DNA of 9,768 nucleotides. Origin: Desulfobacteraceae bacterium. GTDB lineage: Bacteria > Desulfobacterota > DSM-4660 > Desulfatiglandales > Desulfatiglandaceae. Each line of letters opens with the position of its first letter. Position 1 is the first letter of the stretch. Positions 1 to 6,593 of this stretch are shown here, piece by piece. The stretch is from positions 1-9,768 of the forward strand of contig DAOVUP010000021.1 of the NCBI GenBank assembly GCA_030632525.1, in the 5' to 3' direction. The notes beneath the pieces were generated by a model that was not told where the DNA came from, did not search any database, and saw only the letters and a list, made by a program, of their open reading frames with translations. The position numbers and the translations under genes are program-made.

Positions 1-799
1 AATGGATGGAACCGGGTTGGGTCTTGATGGGCAGATATGGGGGGGGGAGATAATTCTCTCCGATCTCTCCTCATTCAAACGAAGGGCGCACCTTGATTAT
101 GTGGCCCTTCCGGGTGGGGACACCGCTGCCAAATTCCCATGGCGTATGGCCCTTATTTACCTCCACAAGACCTTTGGGGACGATCTGTTTAACCGCCCCA
201 TACCCTTTGTCCGGAATCTCGAGCAGGCGGAGTCATCGATTATCCTTCGGATGGCTATAAAGGGTGTTAACTCTCCGTTGACCTCAAGTTGCGGGAGATT
301 ATTTGATGCTGTCTCCGCTCTATTGGGTCTGAGACATAAGACAGCCTACGAGGGACAGGCCGCTATCGAACTTGAGAAGTGTCAGAGCCCCAGGGAAAAG
401 AGATACTACCCCTGGCAAATCAGGGAGGAAGGGGACGGATGGGTGATGATAACAACCGGGATCGTGAGAGAAATAGTGGAAGATATTGAAAGAGGAGAGA
501 GCAGGGGGGTAATCAGCGCGCGTTTTCACAACTCTTTGATAGGGATGTTAAAAGAAGTATGTGTCAAAATAAGAGAAGAAAGCGGGATCGAGCAGGTAGC
601 TCTGAGCGGTGGTTCTTTTCAAAACATGACACTACTAACGGGGCTTACACGCGCCCTCAAAGACGAGGGGTTGAGAGTATACAGTCACGCCCGGGTCCCC
701 ACAAATGACGGTTCTCTCTCTCTTGGGCAGGCGGTTTGCGCCGGGCTCATATATTCGGGTTTTAAAGGAGTATTCGAGGGCTCCCATGAAATACATTGA
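1..799 (+). CDS. hypF: Carbamoyltransferase HypF, C-terminal part (5' end outside window)
   Basis: HypF makes the thiocyanate group on the HypE C-terminal cysteine from carbamoyl phosphate and ATP, the source of the cyanide ligands of [NiFe]-hydrogenase. Only the last ~265 residues are here; the full protein is usually about 750. The reading frame is open from base 2, so the acylphosphatase, zinc-finger and YrdC-like domains should lie upstream. What is visible is the Kae1/TsaD-like carbamoyltransferase domain. DGTGLGLDGQIWGGE lies at the very start, followed by RRAHLDYVALPGGDTAAKFPWRMAL. Near the C-terminus is QVALSGGSFQN, then VPTNDGSLSLGQA, all typical of HypF. The gene ends at a TGA (797-799) and overlaps hypD by 14 bases, which suggests translational coupling. 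No frameshift is seen in the visible part. The identification is firm; the true start cannot be given. Confidence 0.95.
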   Translation, partial: MDGTGLGLDGQIWGGEIILSDLSSFKRRAHLDYVALPGGDTAAKFPWRMALIYLHKTFGDDLFNRPIPFVRNLEQAESSIILRMAIKGVNSPLTSSCGRLFDAVSALLGLRHKTAYEGQAAIELEKCQSPREKRYYPWQIREEGDGWVMITTGIVREIVEDIERGESRGVISARFHNSLIGMLKEVCVKIREESGIEQVALSGGSFQNMTLLTGLTRALKDEGLRVYSHARVPTNDGSLSLGQAVCAGLIYSGFKGVFEGSHEIH

Positions 800-1871
800 T
801 GAATACAGAGACGGAGAAGTGGCACGGGCATTGTCAGAAAAGATCAGAGCCATTTCAAAAAAACGGGTCAGGTTGATGGAGATCTGTGGAACCCATACCA
901 TGGCCATTTTCAGACATGGAATCCGCAGTCTCCTGCCGGAGACCGTTGAATTGGTTTCAGGACCCGGCTGTCCTGTCTGCGTTACGGCCATGGAAGAGAT
1001 AGACAGGGCCGTGAAGCTGGCGCAATCACCCGGTGTCATTGTGACAACCTTTGGGGACATGCTCAGGGTGCCCGGGAGTGAATCATCTTTGCAGCAGGAA
1101 CAGGCAAAAGGGGCAGATGTCAGGATGGTTTATTCCACCTTCGATGCCCTGAAGTTTGCCGCCGAGAACCGCGATAATGAAGTGGTATTCTTAGGAATCG
1201 GTTTTGAGACCACAGCACCCACGGTTGCCGCTGCCATTAAGACTGCGTATGAGAATAAGCAATCAAACTTCTCGGTTCTCTCTGCCCACAAACTCCTTCC
1301 CCCTGCCATGGATGCACTCCTTTCAAGCGGCGATCTTGGCGTTGACGGTTTCATATGCCCCGGTCATGTAACAACTATTATAGGTACGTCCTCCTATGAA
1401 GCAGTTGTGGGCAGGTATCATACACCCTGCGTCGTGGTTGGATTTGAGCCCCTCGATATCCTACAGGGGATACTCATGTTAGTGGAACAGAGAGAAGAGG
1501 GGAGGGCGGAAGTACAAATTCAGTACACCCGGGGTGTTAACCCGGAAGGGAACCCTGGCGCCCTGAAGATACTGGACGAGGTCTTTACACCCTGTGATTC
1601 TCCTTGGCGAGGTCTCGGCAAGATACCTGGAAGTGGTTTGTCAATCAGGGAGAAATATTCAGCCCTTGACGCCAAGAACAGATTCGAATTATCCGTACCT
1701 CCTGCCAAAGAGCCTCCGGGGTGCCTTTGCGCTGAGATCCTAAGGGGGACTCAAAGACCGCCGGACTGCAAACTCTTCAGACATGCATGTACCCCCCAAA
1801 CACCGGTAGGCCCATGTATGGTATCAAGCGAAGGCACGTGCGCCGCATATTTCAGATATCATGAAGATTAA
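786..1871 (+). CDS. hypD: Hydrogenase maturation factor HypD (Fe-S scaffold for the Fe(CN)2CO group)
   Basis: HypD carries a [4Fe-4S] cluster and, with HypC, is the cytoplasmic scaffold on which the Fe(CN)2CO moiety of [NiFe] hydrogenases is built. The 361-residue length fits the family. Conserved motifs are ICGTHTM (Cys34) and GPGCPVC (Cys62, Cys65). The C-terminal cysteine-rich part has Cys313, Cys328, Cys335 and Cys352 as likely cluster ligands, in the stretch GCLC...PDCKLFRHAC...GTCAAYFRY. I place the start at ATG 786. The frame is open upstream to 705, but those residues lie inside hypF and do not look like HypD, and MKYIDEYRDGEVA is a normal HypD N-terminus. GAGGG at 776-780 can serve as the ribosome site. 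No hypC is squeezed between hypF and hypD, and no hypE follows, so these partners must be upstream or elsewhere. Confidence 0.97.
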   Translation: MKYIDEYRDGEVARALSEKIRAISKKRVRLMEICGTHTMAIFRHGIRSLLPETVELVSGPGCPVCVTAMEEIDRAVKLAQSPGVIVTTFGDMLRVPGSESSLQQEQAKGADVRMVYSTFDALKFAAENRDNEVVFLGIGFETTAPTVAAAIKTAYENKQSNFSVLSAHKLLPPAMDALLSSGDLGVDGFICPGHVTTIIGTSSYEAVVGRYHTPCVVVGFEPLDILQGILMLVEQREEGRAEVQIQYTRGVNPEGNPGALKILDEVFTPCDSPWRGLGKIPGSGLSIREKYSALDAKNRFELSVPPAKEPPGCLCAEILRGTQRPPDCKLFRHACTPQTPVGPCMVSSEGTCAAYFRYHED

Positions 1872-1913
1872 TAGTCTCGTAAGAAGTCATAAAATAGAAT
1901 TTTTTACGAAAGT

Positions 1914-1955
1914 GTTTCGTCGCTTCGCTACTGTATTTCGTGTTTCGTGTTTGGC
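1914..1955. repeat. Degenerate 7-bp tandem tract, unit GTTTCGT
   Basis: Read in steps of seven from 1914 the units are GTTTCGT, CGCTTCG, CTACTGT, ATTTCGT, GTTTCGT and GTTTGGC. The two best-conserved adjacent units are at 1935-1948, and the first matching unit at 1914 is exactly 28 bases (four periods) upstream of the fifth. The tract runs directly into the hairpin at 1955-1969. Function is unknown. The period matches the other heptad tracts of this window but the unit sequence does not. Confidence 0.6.
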
Positions 1956-1969
1956 CCCACAAGGTGGGG
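1955..1969. repeat. Small GC-rich hairpin with AAG triloop (copy 1)
   Basis: The sequence is CCCCAC-AAG-GTGGGG, a perfect 6-bp stem closed by a three-base loop and followed by TAA. It is the same design as the hairpins at 6548-6562 and 9534-9550. Relative to the 9536 copy, the stem pair G-C is replaced by A-T: both sides changed and pairing is kept. No T-run follows, so it is not a standard rho-independent terminator. Confidence 0.6.
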
Positions 1970-2030
1970 TAATCACCTGGTATTTCACCAGATATTTCAA
2001 ACTAAACATTAAAAACCAAAATTGACACCC

Positions 2031-2705
2031 ATGTTTAATGCCCTTAAACTTTCGGATTCTCCAACAAAGAACTCGGGCATGCTGAGAGGTTCTTCAAGCA
2101 CGAGGCCCGCTATCTGGATTGTCGAGGAAAACGGGGTTCGGGCCGTAGTTAAGGACTTCAGCAAAAACAAGTTCTTTTTCAGAAGTACGGTAGGTCGCTT
2201 CCTGGTATGGAGGGAAAGGAAAGCCTACAGGAAGCTGCGGGGAATCACGGGGGTGCCCGTTTTGTACAGGGTTATCGATGGGCTCGCCTTGGTAACAGAA
2301 GAGATACCGGGCAGGAGTCTGGAAAATCTTGAAAAGAAGATAAAGCTCCCGGATTCCTTTTTCGAGGCGCTGAAGGAATTAGTGACCCAGATTCACGACA
2401 AGGGGTTGGCCCATTGCGACTTGAAGAGGGCTCCCAACACCCTTTTCGGGGATAACGGGCTTCCTTATATTATCGACTGGGCAGCTTCCATCTCTGAAAA
2501 GGAGTTCAGGATTCCACCTCTAAGTCTTATCTACCGGAGATTTAAATTAGACGACAATATGGCCATTACCAAACTCAAGCTACGTCACAGCCCTGAAACG
2601 GTGAGCCCGGAAGAGGTAGCCCGTTACAACTACCGGAGTTGGGGAGAAAGGCTTATCAGGGCCATAAGAGACAGGCTCAGAGAGGTATTGCAGAAGGCCG
2701 CATAA
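2031..2705 (+). CDS. Small protein-kinase-fold protein, substrate unknown (Kdo/RIO-kinase-like)
   Basis: The ~224-residue protein has the core catalytic signature of a compact kinase fold. There is a lysine in VVKDF (residue 41), a possible helix-C glutamate in WRERKAYRKL (Glu62), and a hinge-like TEEIPG (89-94). The catalytic loop AHCDLKRAPN supplies Asp130, Lys132 and Asn136, and a metal-binding IIDWA (Asp149) replaces the usual DFG. No signal peptide or membrane segment is seen. Such short proteins are related to lipopolysaccharide-core (Kdo/WaaP) kinases and RIO-like kinases, so the target may be a sugar, a lipid or a protein; I cannot choose. I prefer ATG 2031. A TTG at 2022 would add three residues, and neither has a convincing ribosome site. 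The gene is separated from hypD by 159 bases and converges on fur-feoA, so a link to hydrogenase maturation is not supported. Confidence 0.75.
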   Translation: MFNALKLSDSPTKNSGMLRGSSSTRPAIWIVEENGVRAVVKDFSKNKFFFRSTVGRFLVWRERKAYRKLRGITGVPVLYRVIDGLALVTEEIPGRSLENLEKKIKLPDSFFEALKELVTQIHDKGLAHCDLKRAPNTLFGDNGLPYIIDWAASISEKEFRIPPLSLIYRRFKLDDNMAITKLKLRHSPETVSPEEVARYNYRSWGERLIRAIRDRLREVLQKAA

Positions 2706-2775
2706 GGATATCAGTGGGCTATAACCTTTGAACCTTGAACCCTGAACTTTGAACCGCTCACTTTAGGTAATATGA
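2706..2775. other. Convergent gap between the kinase-like gene and fur-feoA
   Basis: Seventy bases separate the stops of two converging genes. A bidirectional terminator would be expected here, but I find no GC-rich hairpin with a T-run on either strand. The gap is instead largely occupied by the 7-bp tandem tract at 2726-2753. Confidence 0.6.
2726..2753. repeat. Four 7-bp tandem units, CYTTGAA type
   Basis: The units in perfect register are CTTTGAA (2726), CCTTGAA (2733), CCCTGAA (2740) and CTTTGAA (2747), followed by a partial CCG. Each differs from the consensus at one or two positions. The tract lies wholly between two converging stop codons. Similar TTGAACC-type short tracts are, from memory, common between genes in some deltaproteobacterial genomes; a database search would be needed to confirm this. 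Confidence 0.8.
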
Positions 2776-3468
2776 TCAGGTGCCGGTATCCTGCTGTAAA
2801 ATGGAGACCATGATTTTTTCTGCCATCCCCCTTCCAATGGCAAACCTTGTAGACCCCTGTGCTAAGATAATTCTTCCACGTCCCGCATTGTTGATGATCT
2901 CTATAAGGTCGCCCGGGCGTAATCCCATGTCCGTCAGTCTGGCCTGTTTTTTCCGTCCCCCGGCTATCTCCCTTATCACAATTCTTTCGCCCTCTTTGGC
3001 CATGGTCAGGGGCATCAATGGGGTTCTTTGAGAGAGACATTGTGAACAGAGGCCATAGATATCCATCCTGTGCTGAAGCATGTGAAATCCGGATCTCGCC
3101 GCAATCTCTACCTGCAACCTTTCCATGGATTCGTCGGCAAATTCGACGATTGTTCCGCATTTGGTGCAGATAAGGTGATCATGATGTTTCCCAAGATGCC
3201 TGTGTTCGTAGCGGATCGGCTGCCCCTCAAAATGCTTTTTCTGAGCAAAACCCAGGTCCACCATCCGGTTTAGGCATTGTTTGACAAATCGAGGCTCAAA
3301 ATCATAACCCTCTTCTCTAAGTAGATGGAGCATCTCCTCAAGGGTTATGTGCTCTTCTTTTCCCAAGAAAATACCGATGATGTTTAATCGATCCTGAATC
3401 CGATCTTTTCCGTCTGCTTCTATAAGCGTTCTGAAATTGGCTTTTTCGAGGTAATCATTTTTTTCCAT
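2776..3468 (-). CDS. Fur-family metalloregulator fused to a C-terminal FeoA domain
   Basis: The 230-residue protein joins two iron-related domains. Residues ~1-150 are a Fur-type repressor. The winged-helix part contains HITLEEMLHLL (40-50). The dimer/metal domain contains HHDHLICTKCGTIVEF (95-110) and YGLCSQC (138-144), giving two CxxC pairs (101/104, 141/144) for structural zinc. Residues ~154-225 are a FeoA/SH3-like domain with LTDMGLRPGDLIEI and the closing GRGMAEKIMVSI; FeoA normally stands alone beside the FeoB ferrous-iron transporter. The usual VYRTL of the Fur recognition helix is replaced by VKQCL (62-66), so its operator may differ from a standard Fur box. ATG 3468 is preceded by AAGGT at a good distance. 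It is the second gene of a minus-strand unit, 25 bases after the hydrolase. No feoB or canonical Fur box is seen here. The metal sensed, and whether the FeoA part binds FeoB or metal, is not known. Confidence 0.9.
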   Translation of the reverse strand: MEKNDYLEKANFRTLIEADGKDRIQDRLNIIGIFLGKEEHITLEEMLHLLREEGYDFEPRFVKQCLNRMVDLGFAQKKHFEGQPIRYEHRHLGKHHDHLICTKCGTIVEFADESMERLQVEIAARSGFHMLQHRMDIYGLCSQCLSQRTPLMPLTMAKEGERIVIREIAGGRKKQARLTDMGLRPGDLIEIINNAGRGRIILAQGSTRFAIGRGMAEKIMVSILQQDTGT

Positions 3469-3493
3469 ATCTAATACCTTGTAAATCTTAGCC

Positions 3494-4378
3494 CTATGGT
3501 TTTTTTTCTTTCAAAAATTCCACAAACCCTCTCACTCCATTGGTCATAAATATCTTCTCTCTTGCTTGAACATCGGGATCCATGATGTTAAATGCTGCAA
3601 GATTAGGGTCTTTTTCAAGCAACAGGGCAATGCAGCTTCTTATGATATCTTCAATGTTCCCACCCTGACAAACCAATTCACCAATGATGGCCTCCCATCG
3701 AATAAGCTGGTCACGGGAAAGATTCAACATCCGATGAGAATTCTCGGCCTCGCCAAAGTGGGCATAACGAATCGGCTGGTCCTCCAAGGCTAACAGACGA
3801 TCAATGCTCCTAAGGAAGATATCAGGAAAAAACCTCGGTGGTGTTGCAGGGCGCAAATAGTCCAAGCCGTTGACATTGAGATAGTTCCCGGCTGCCTCAC
3901 CGGCAAAAAGCCTGTCTTTGTAGGTATAACTGAGGTGATGAATGGCATGACCAGGTGTTTCTATGACCATTAGATCCTTAAGGTTGCACTCTGTGTGGGG
4001 GATTAACCTCTCTTTGGGAACCGGCTTTGGAACTCCGTAACTTTTGGCAAGATCCCCGAGCACACTCAGACTGCCTGCCCACAGGTTGGAAGGTTCCACC
4101 AGATGCTTGATCCCTTTTTCGTGACATATGGCCTTCGCCATGGGATAATACTCAAGCAAATCGGCCAGGGCGCCCCCGTGATCAATATGAATATGGGTTA
4201 GAAAGACATAATCCACCTTGTCCAAACCGATAGACACTAAGGAATCTATCAGCCGGTTGGCTGTATTGGCCGGGCCCACGTCAACCAGAAAATTAAAATT
4301 ATCCTGGCAGACCCAGGAACCAAAGAAGTGATTGAAGCCAGGCATATCCTGTTTGATTTCAATTAATCGCTCATGCAT
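3494..4378 (-). CDS. Metallo-beta-lactamase-fold hydrolase, substrate unknown
   Basis: The 294-residue protein is a cytoplasmic (no signal peptide seen) dinuclear metal hydrolase of the MBL fold. The metal motif THIHIDHGG is at residues 61-69 (His62, His64, Asp66, His67). TPGH gives His144 and YAHFG gives His207. At the position where most family members have a bridging Asp (GD), this protein has Glu161 in LFAGEAAG (codon GAG). The C-terminal ~70 residues are helical-looking and end in VEFLKEKKP. The fold is used for hydrolysis of thioesters, lactones, phosphodiesters and more, so no substrate is assigned. The start at 4378 has only a weak GGTGA ribosome site. It is the first gene of a probable two-gene unit with fur-feoA, which suggests that the regulator governs, or is expressed with, this enzyme. 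Confidence 0.88.
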   Translation of the reverse strand: MHERLIEIKQDMPGFNHFFGSWVCQDNFNFLVDVGPANTANRLIDSLVSIGLDKVDYVFLTHIHIDHGGALADLLEYYPMAKAICHEKGIKHLVEPSNLWAGSLSVLGDLAKSYGVPKPVPKERLIPHTECNLKDLMVIETPGHAIHHLSYTYKDRLFAGEAAGNYLNVNGLDYLRPATPPRFFPDIFLRSIDRLLALEDQPIRYAHFGEAENSHRMLNLSRDQLIRWEAIIGELVCQGGNIEDIIRSCIALLLEKDPNLAAFNIMDPDVQAREKIFMTNGVRGFVEFLKEKKP

Positions 4379-4600
4379 ATTTCACCGTCTATATTGTCCG
4401 GGATTGAAGGCCTAAGGAATTTAACGGGAACCCTTAAACAATTACAACCTGTGGGAATATAGTGACATGGGTAGTGAGAGTCAAGTAATTGAATGCATGC
4501 AAAATGTTGTTCACTCCATGACAAAAACGTGATAAGAAAGTGCCAGCATGCCTTTTTGAGAGATGATCTTATTATATTTGAAAAATGAGGTTGCCTGTTA
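4379..4600. other. Divergent promoter region between the MBL hydrolase and the REC-GGDEF gene
   Basis: These 222 bases must hold outward promoters for both directions. For the minus strand a moderate sigma70-like pair is visible (reported separately). For the plus strand I see only AT-rich stretches (TTATTATATTTG, 4569-4580) with no well-spaced -35. Two copies of GCATGC occur (4495-4500 and 4546-4551), which could be chance. No ORF in this gap resembles a real gene. Confidence 0.5.
4419..4447 (-). promoter_or_regulatory. Possible sigma70-type promoter for the MBL hydrolase / fur-feoA unit
   Basis: Read on the minus strand, TTGTAA (4447-4442) is followed after exactly 17 bases by TTAAAT (4424-4419). 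Each hexamer matches 4 of 6 consensus positions. Transcription would begin near 4412, giving a leader of about 34 bases. The match is only moderate and AT-rich DNA gives such pairs by chance. Confidence 0.3.
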
Positions 4601-5539
4601 TTGGAAAATATGTTCCCTATTCTCATTGCGGAAGATAATCCTGTTTCACGAATGCTTCTGGAGAAAACTCTGATAAAAGCCGGTTATGAAGTCGCTACTG
4701 TCACGAACGGACGTGAGGCCTTAGAGTCCTTTAGTGAAAAATTCTTCCCGATTGTCTTGACAGACTGGATGATGCCCCAAATGGATGGGCTCCAACTATG
4801 CCGCGCAATCAGAAAAAATGTATCAACCGGTTATGTTTTTATCTTTATACTTACAGCCAGGGACTCTATAGACGATATGGTTGCGGGTCTGGAAGCCGGT
4901 GCTGACGATTATTTGACCAAACCCTTTAAGCGCGCTGAACTGATTGCCCGGCTCAAAACAGCCACGCGTGTCCTGGAATTAGAAAAATCATTAAAAGATG
5001 CCAATGAAGAGATCACAATACTCTCCATAACCGACACTCTAACGGGGTGCTATAACCGTACTTTTATGGACGAACAACTTCCAAAAGAGATTAAGAGGGC
5101 TATAAGATACAACCATCCCATATCCCTGGTTATGGTTGACATCGATCATTTTAAACAGGTTAATGACACCTATGGACATCAGGCCGGGGACGAGGTATTG
5201 AAGGAACTTGTCAGATCAATCAATGGATCGATACGATCTGATGTTGATTGGGTGGCCCGTTACGGTGGCGAGGAATTCTTAGTCGTCTTTCCGGAGACAG
5301 ATTTTGAAAGCGCTGAGGCCTTATGTGAAAGATTCTGCAGAAATATTTCGGAAAATACCATTCAAATTATGGAAAATGAGATACGGATTACTGCCAGTTT
5401 TGGCGTCACTGGCTTTACGTCTTCGGATACCCTAAAGGAGGTCTCCTATGAGGCTATGATCAGCCTGGCAGATAAATCTCTTTATCAGGCCAAAGAGGAA
5501 GGGCGAAACAGGGTTATTGGACGGCCAATAGACGGTTGA
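4601..5539 (+). CDS. Response regulator with diguanylate cyclase output (REC-GGDEF, PleD-like)
   Basis: The 312-residue protein would make cyclic di-GMP from two GTP when phosphorylated by a histidine kinase. The receiver domain (~1-125) has the acidic pair Glu11/Asp12, phospho-acceptor Asp55 in LTDWMMP, Thr85 and Lys107 in TKPF. A short helical linker (~123-140) leads to the GGDEF domain (~140-308). That domain has DTLTGCYNR, MVDIDHFKQVNDTYGH and the active-site loop GGEEF (222-226), a catalytically competent variant. The product-inhibition RxxD site is not in its usual register: the expected Arg position holds Ser213, while Arg212 is one residue early. The start is TTG 4601, supported by GAGG at 4587-4590; ATG 4610 is the alternative and lies too far from that site. 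No histidine kinase is nearby. The dehydrogenase gene follows after 7 bases, so they are probably co-transcribed. Confidence 0.95.
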   Translation: MENMFPILIAEDNPVSRMLLEKTLIKAGYEVATVTNGREALESFSEKFFPIVLTDWMMPQMDGLQLCRAIRKNVSTGYVFIFILTARDSIDDMVAGLEAGADDYLTKPFKRAELIARLKTATRVLELEKSLKDANEEITILSITDTLTGCYNRTFMDEQLPKEIKRAIRYNHPISLVMVDIDHFKQVNDTYGHQAGDEVLKELVRSINGSIRSDVDWVARYGGEEFLVVFPETDFESAEALCERFCRNISENTIQIMENEIRITASFGVTGFTSSDTLKEVSYEAMISLADKSLYQAKEEGRNRVIGRPIDG

Positions 5540-5546
5540 GGTATTT

Positions 5547-6506
5547 GTGAGAGCAGTTATCTTTGATGGCCGGTTACGATTCCTAAAAGTGTTCCCAGAA
5601 CCTGAAATACCTTCTGGTTGGGCCCTGATCAGAGTACTTAAGACGGGCATCTGTAAAACCGATATAGAAATCACGAGGGGGTACAAAAATTTTAAAGGGG
5701 TCTTGGGACATGAATTTGTAGGAGTTGTCGAGCAATGTCATGACCCGGATTGGGTGCAGAAAAGAGTAGTAGGCGAGATAAATGTCGGGTGTGGGGAATG
5801 TGAACAGTGCGCAAATGAACTGGAACGTCATTGTCCACGTCGGAGAGTGTTAGGTATCGTCGATTTGAATGGCTGCATGGCTGATTACTGTGTGCTCCCC
5901 CTTTCAAATCTCCATGCGGTTCCTGTCTCCATGGTCGACCATAGGGCTGTCCTGGTTGAACCTCTGTCAGCAGCTTGTGAGATATTGGAGCAGCTTGAAT
6001 TAACAGGATCGGAACAGGCTGTTGTCTTAGGCGATGGACGACTTGGCATCCTCTGTGCGTGGGTGCTCTCCACGGTCCTTTCAGATGTAACGTTGATAGG
6101 ACATCATCCGGAAAAACTTGAAAAGGGGGGGTGGCGTACACTAAAGACTGCCCAGATTTCCGCAAATAGAAGCGATGGTGCTGATATTGTTGTCGAAGCC
6201 ACCGGCTCGGGCAAAGGGTTGGTGGATGCCATGTCTCTATGCCGCCCACGAGGGAAAATCGTCCTCAAATCAACGGTAGTTTCTAAGAGCAAAATGAACT
6301 TGTCGTCTATCGTTGTCAATGAACAAACCCTTATTGGTTCCAGATGTGGCCGGTTCAAGACCGGGTTGAGGATGATGGAATCTTATCCTGATATGCCCTT
6401 AGGGCGGCTCATATCTGCCGATTATCCAATTGAGCAGGCATTGGAGGCGTTTAAACAAACCACTCAGCCGGATACCTTGAAAATTGTCCTTGACATGACA
6501 ATATGA
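5547..6506 (+). CDS. Zn-dependent medium-chain (MDR) dehydrogenase, substrate unknown
   Basis: The 319-residue protein has the two domains of zinc alcohol/polyol dehydrogenases. In the catalytic domain, TGICKTD (Cys36), LGHEFVG (His55, Glu56) and VEPLSAACE (Glu138) match catalytic zinc-site positions. GCGECEQC...C (Cys82, Cys85, Cys88, Cys96) matches the structural zinc lobe. The Rossmann domain has a GDGRLG fingerprint (162-167). The end of the second strand reads LIGHHPEKLE, without the acidic residue usual for NAD, so NADP use is possible. It is slightly shorter than the usual ~340-350 residues. GTG 5547 is supported by GAGGT at 5538-5542, which overlaps the stop of the cyclase gene, suggesting coupled translation. 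It sits where ribD might be expected before ribE, but it shows no deaminase or RibD reductase motifs. The substrate cannot be inferred. Confidence 0.87.
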   Translation: MRAVIFDGRLRFLKVFPEPEIPSGWALIRVLKTGICKTDIEITRGYKNFKGVLGHEFVGVVEQCHDPDWVQKRVVGEINVGCGECEQCANELERHCPRRRVLGIVDLNGCMADYCVLPLSNLHAVPVSMVDHRAVLVEPLSAACEILEQLELTGSEQAVVLGDGRLGILCAWVLSTVLSDVTLIGHHPEKLEKGGWRTLKTAQISANRSDGADIVVEATGSGKGLVDAMSLCRPRGKIVLKSTVVSKSKMNLSSIVVNEQTLIGSRCGRFKTGLRMMESYPDMPLGRLISADYPIEQALEAFKQTTQPDTLKIVLDMTI

Positions 6507-6539
6507 TTGTCGATTGATGATTGTCGATTGTTGATTAAC
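6505..6539. repeat. Five 7-bp tandem units, GATTGNN type
   Basis: Starting on the stop codon of the dehydrogenase gene, the units are GATTGTC (6505), GATTGAT (6512), GATTGTC (6519), GATTGTT (6526) and GATTAAC (6533), in perfect 7-base register. The first four bases are invariant. No protein is encoded here. The tract is followed nine bases later by a GC-rich triloop hairpin. Confidence 0.82.
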
Positions 6540-6547
6540 TTTAGATA

Positions 6548-6562
6548 TTCCGCCTTGCGGGA
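6548..6562. repeat. Small GC-rich triloop hairpin (copy 2, inverted orientation)
   Basis: The plus strand reads TTCCGC-CTT-GCGGGA. Its reverse complement contains CCCGCAAGGCGG, the same 12 bases found at 9536-9547. The stem is four GC pairs extended by a G-T and an A-T pair. No T-run follows on the plus strand. Confidence 0.65.
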
Positions 6563-6593
6563 AGGTGTAAGGGGTTAAGTGTGTGATTCCACA

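Larger units (their letters stand above)
1872..2030. other. Gap between hypD and the kinase-like gene: heptad repeats and hairpins
   Basis: This 159-base gap has no ORF or clear promoter that I can defend. It holds a 6-bp inverted repeat ACGAAA/TTTCGT around a GTG loop (1906-1920). Next come degenerate 7-base repeats (1914-1955), then a GC-rich AAG-triloop hairpin (1955-1969) and a small CTGGT/ACCAG inverted repeat (1977-1991). No T-run follows any of the hairpins, so a classical intrinsic terminator after hypD is not supported. Confidence 0.6.

Noticed and set aside
705..785. Longer N-terminus for hypD from ATG 705
   Set aside because: Those 27 residues lie inside the conserved end of hypF and do not resemble HypD; ATG 786 gives the normal length and N-terminus.
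2711..3160. Second minus-strand open frame over the FeoA part
   Set aside because: Its product is the +1 shadow of the Fur-FeoA frame and its last residues come from the heptad repeat; no own start signal is seen.
4526..4545. Sigma54 site on the minus strand (TGGCAC)
   Set aside because: The -24 half is present but the -12 GC is absent at the required spacing.
4363..4626. Minus-strand 87-codon open frame across the divergent gap
   Set aside because: It overlaps the starts of two real genes, and has no recognisable motif or ribosome site.
5692..6249. Minus-strand 185-codon open frame inside the dehydrogenase gene
   Set aside because: The plus-strand frame encodes a clear MDR enzyme; the minus product is rich in Pro, His and Arg and has no recognisable domain.
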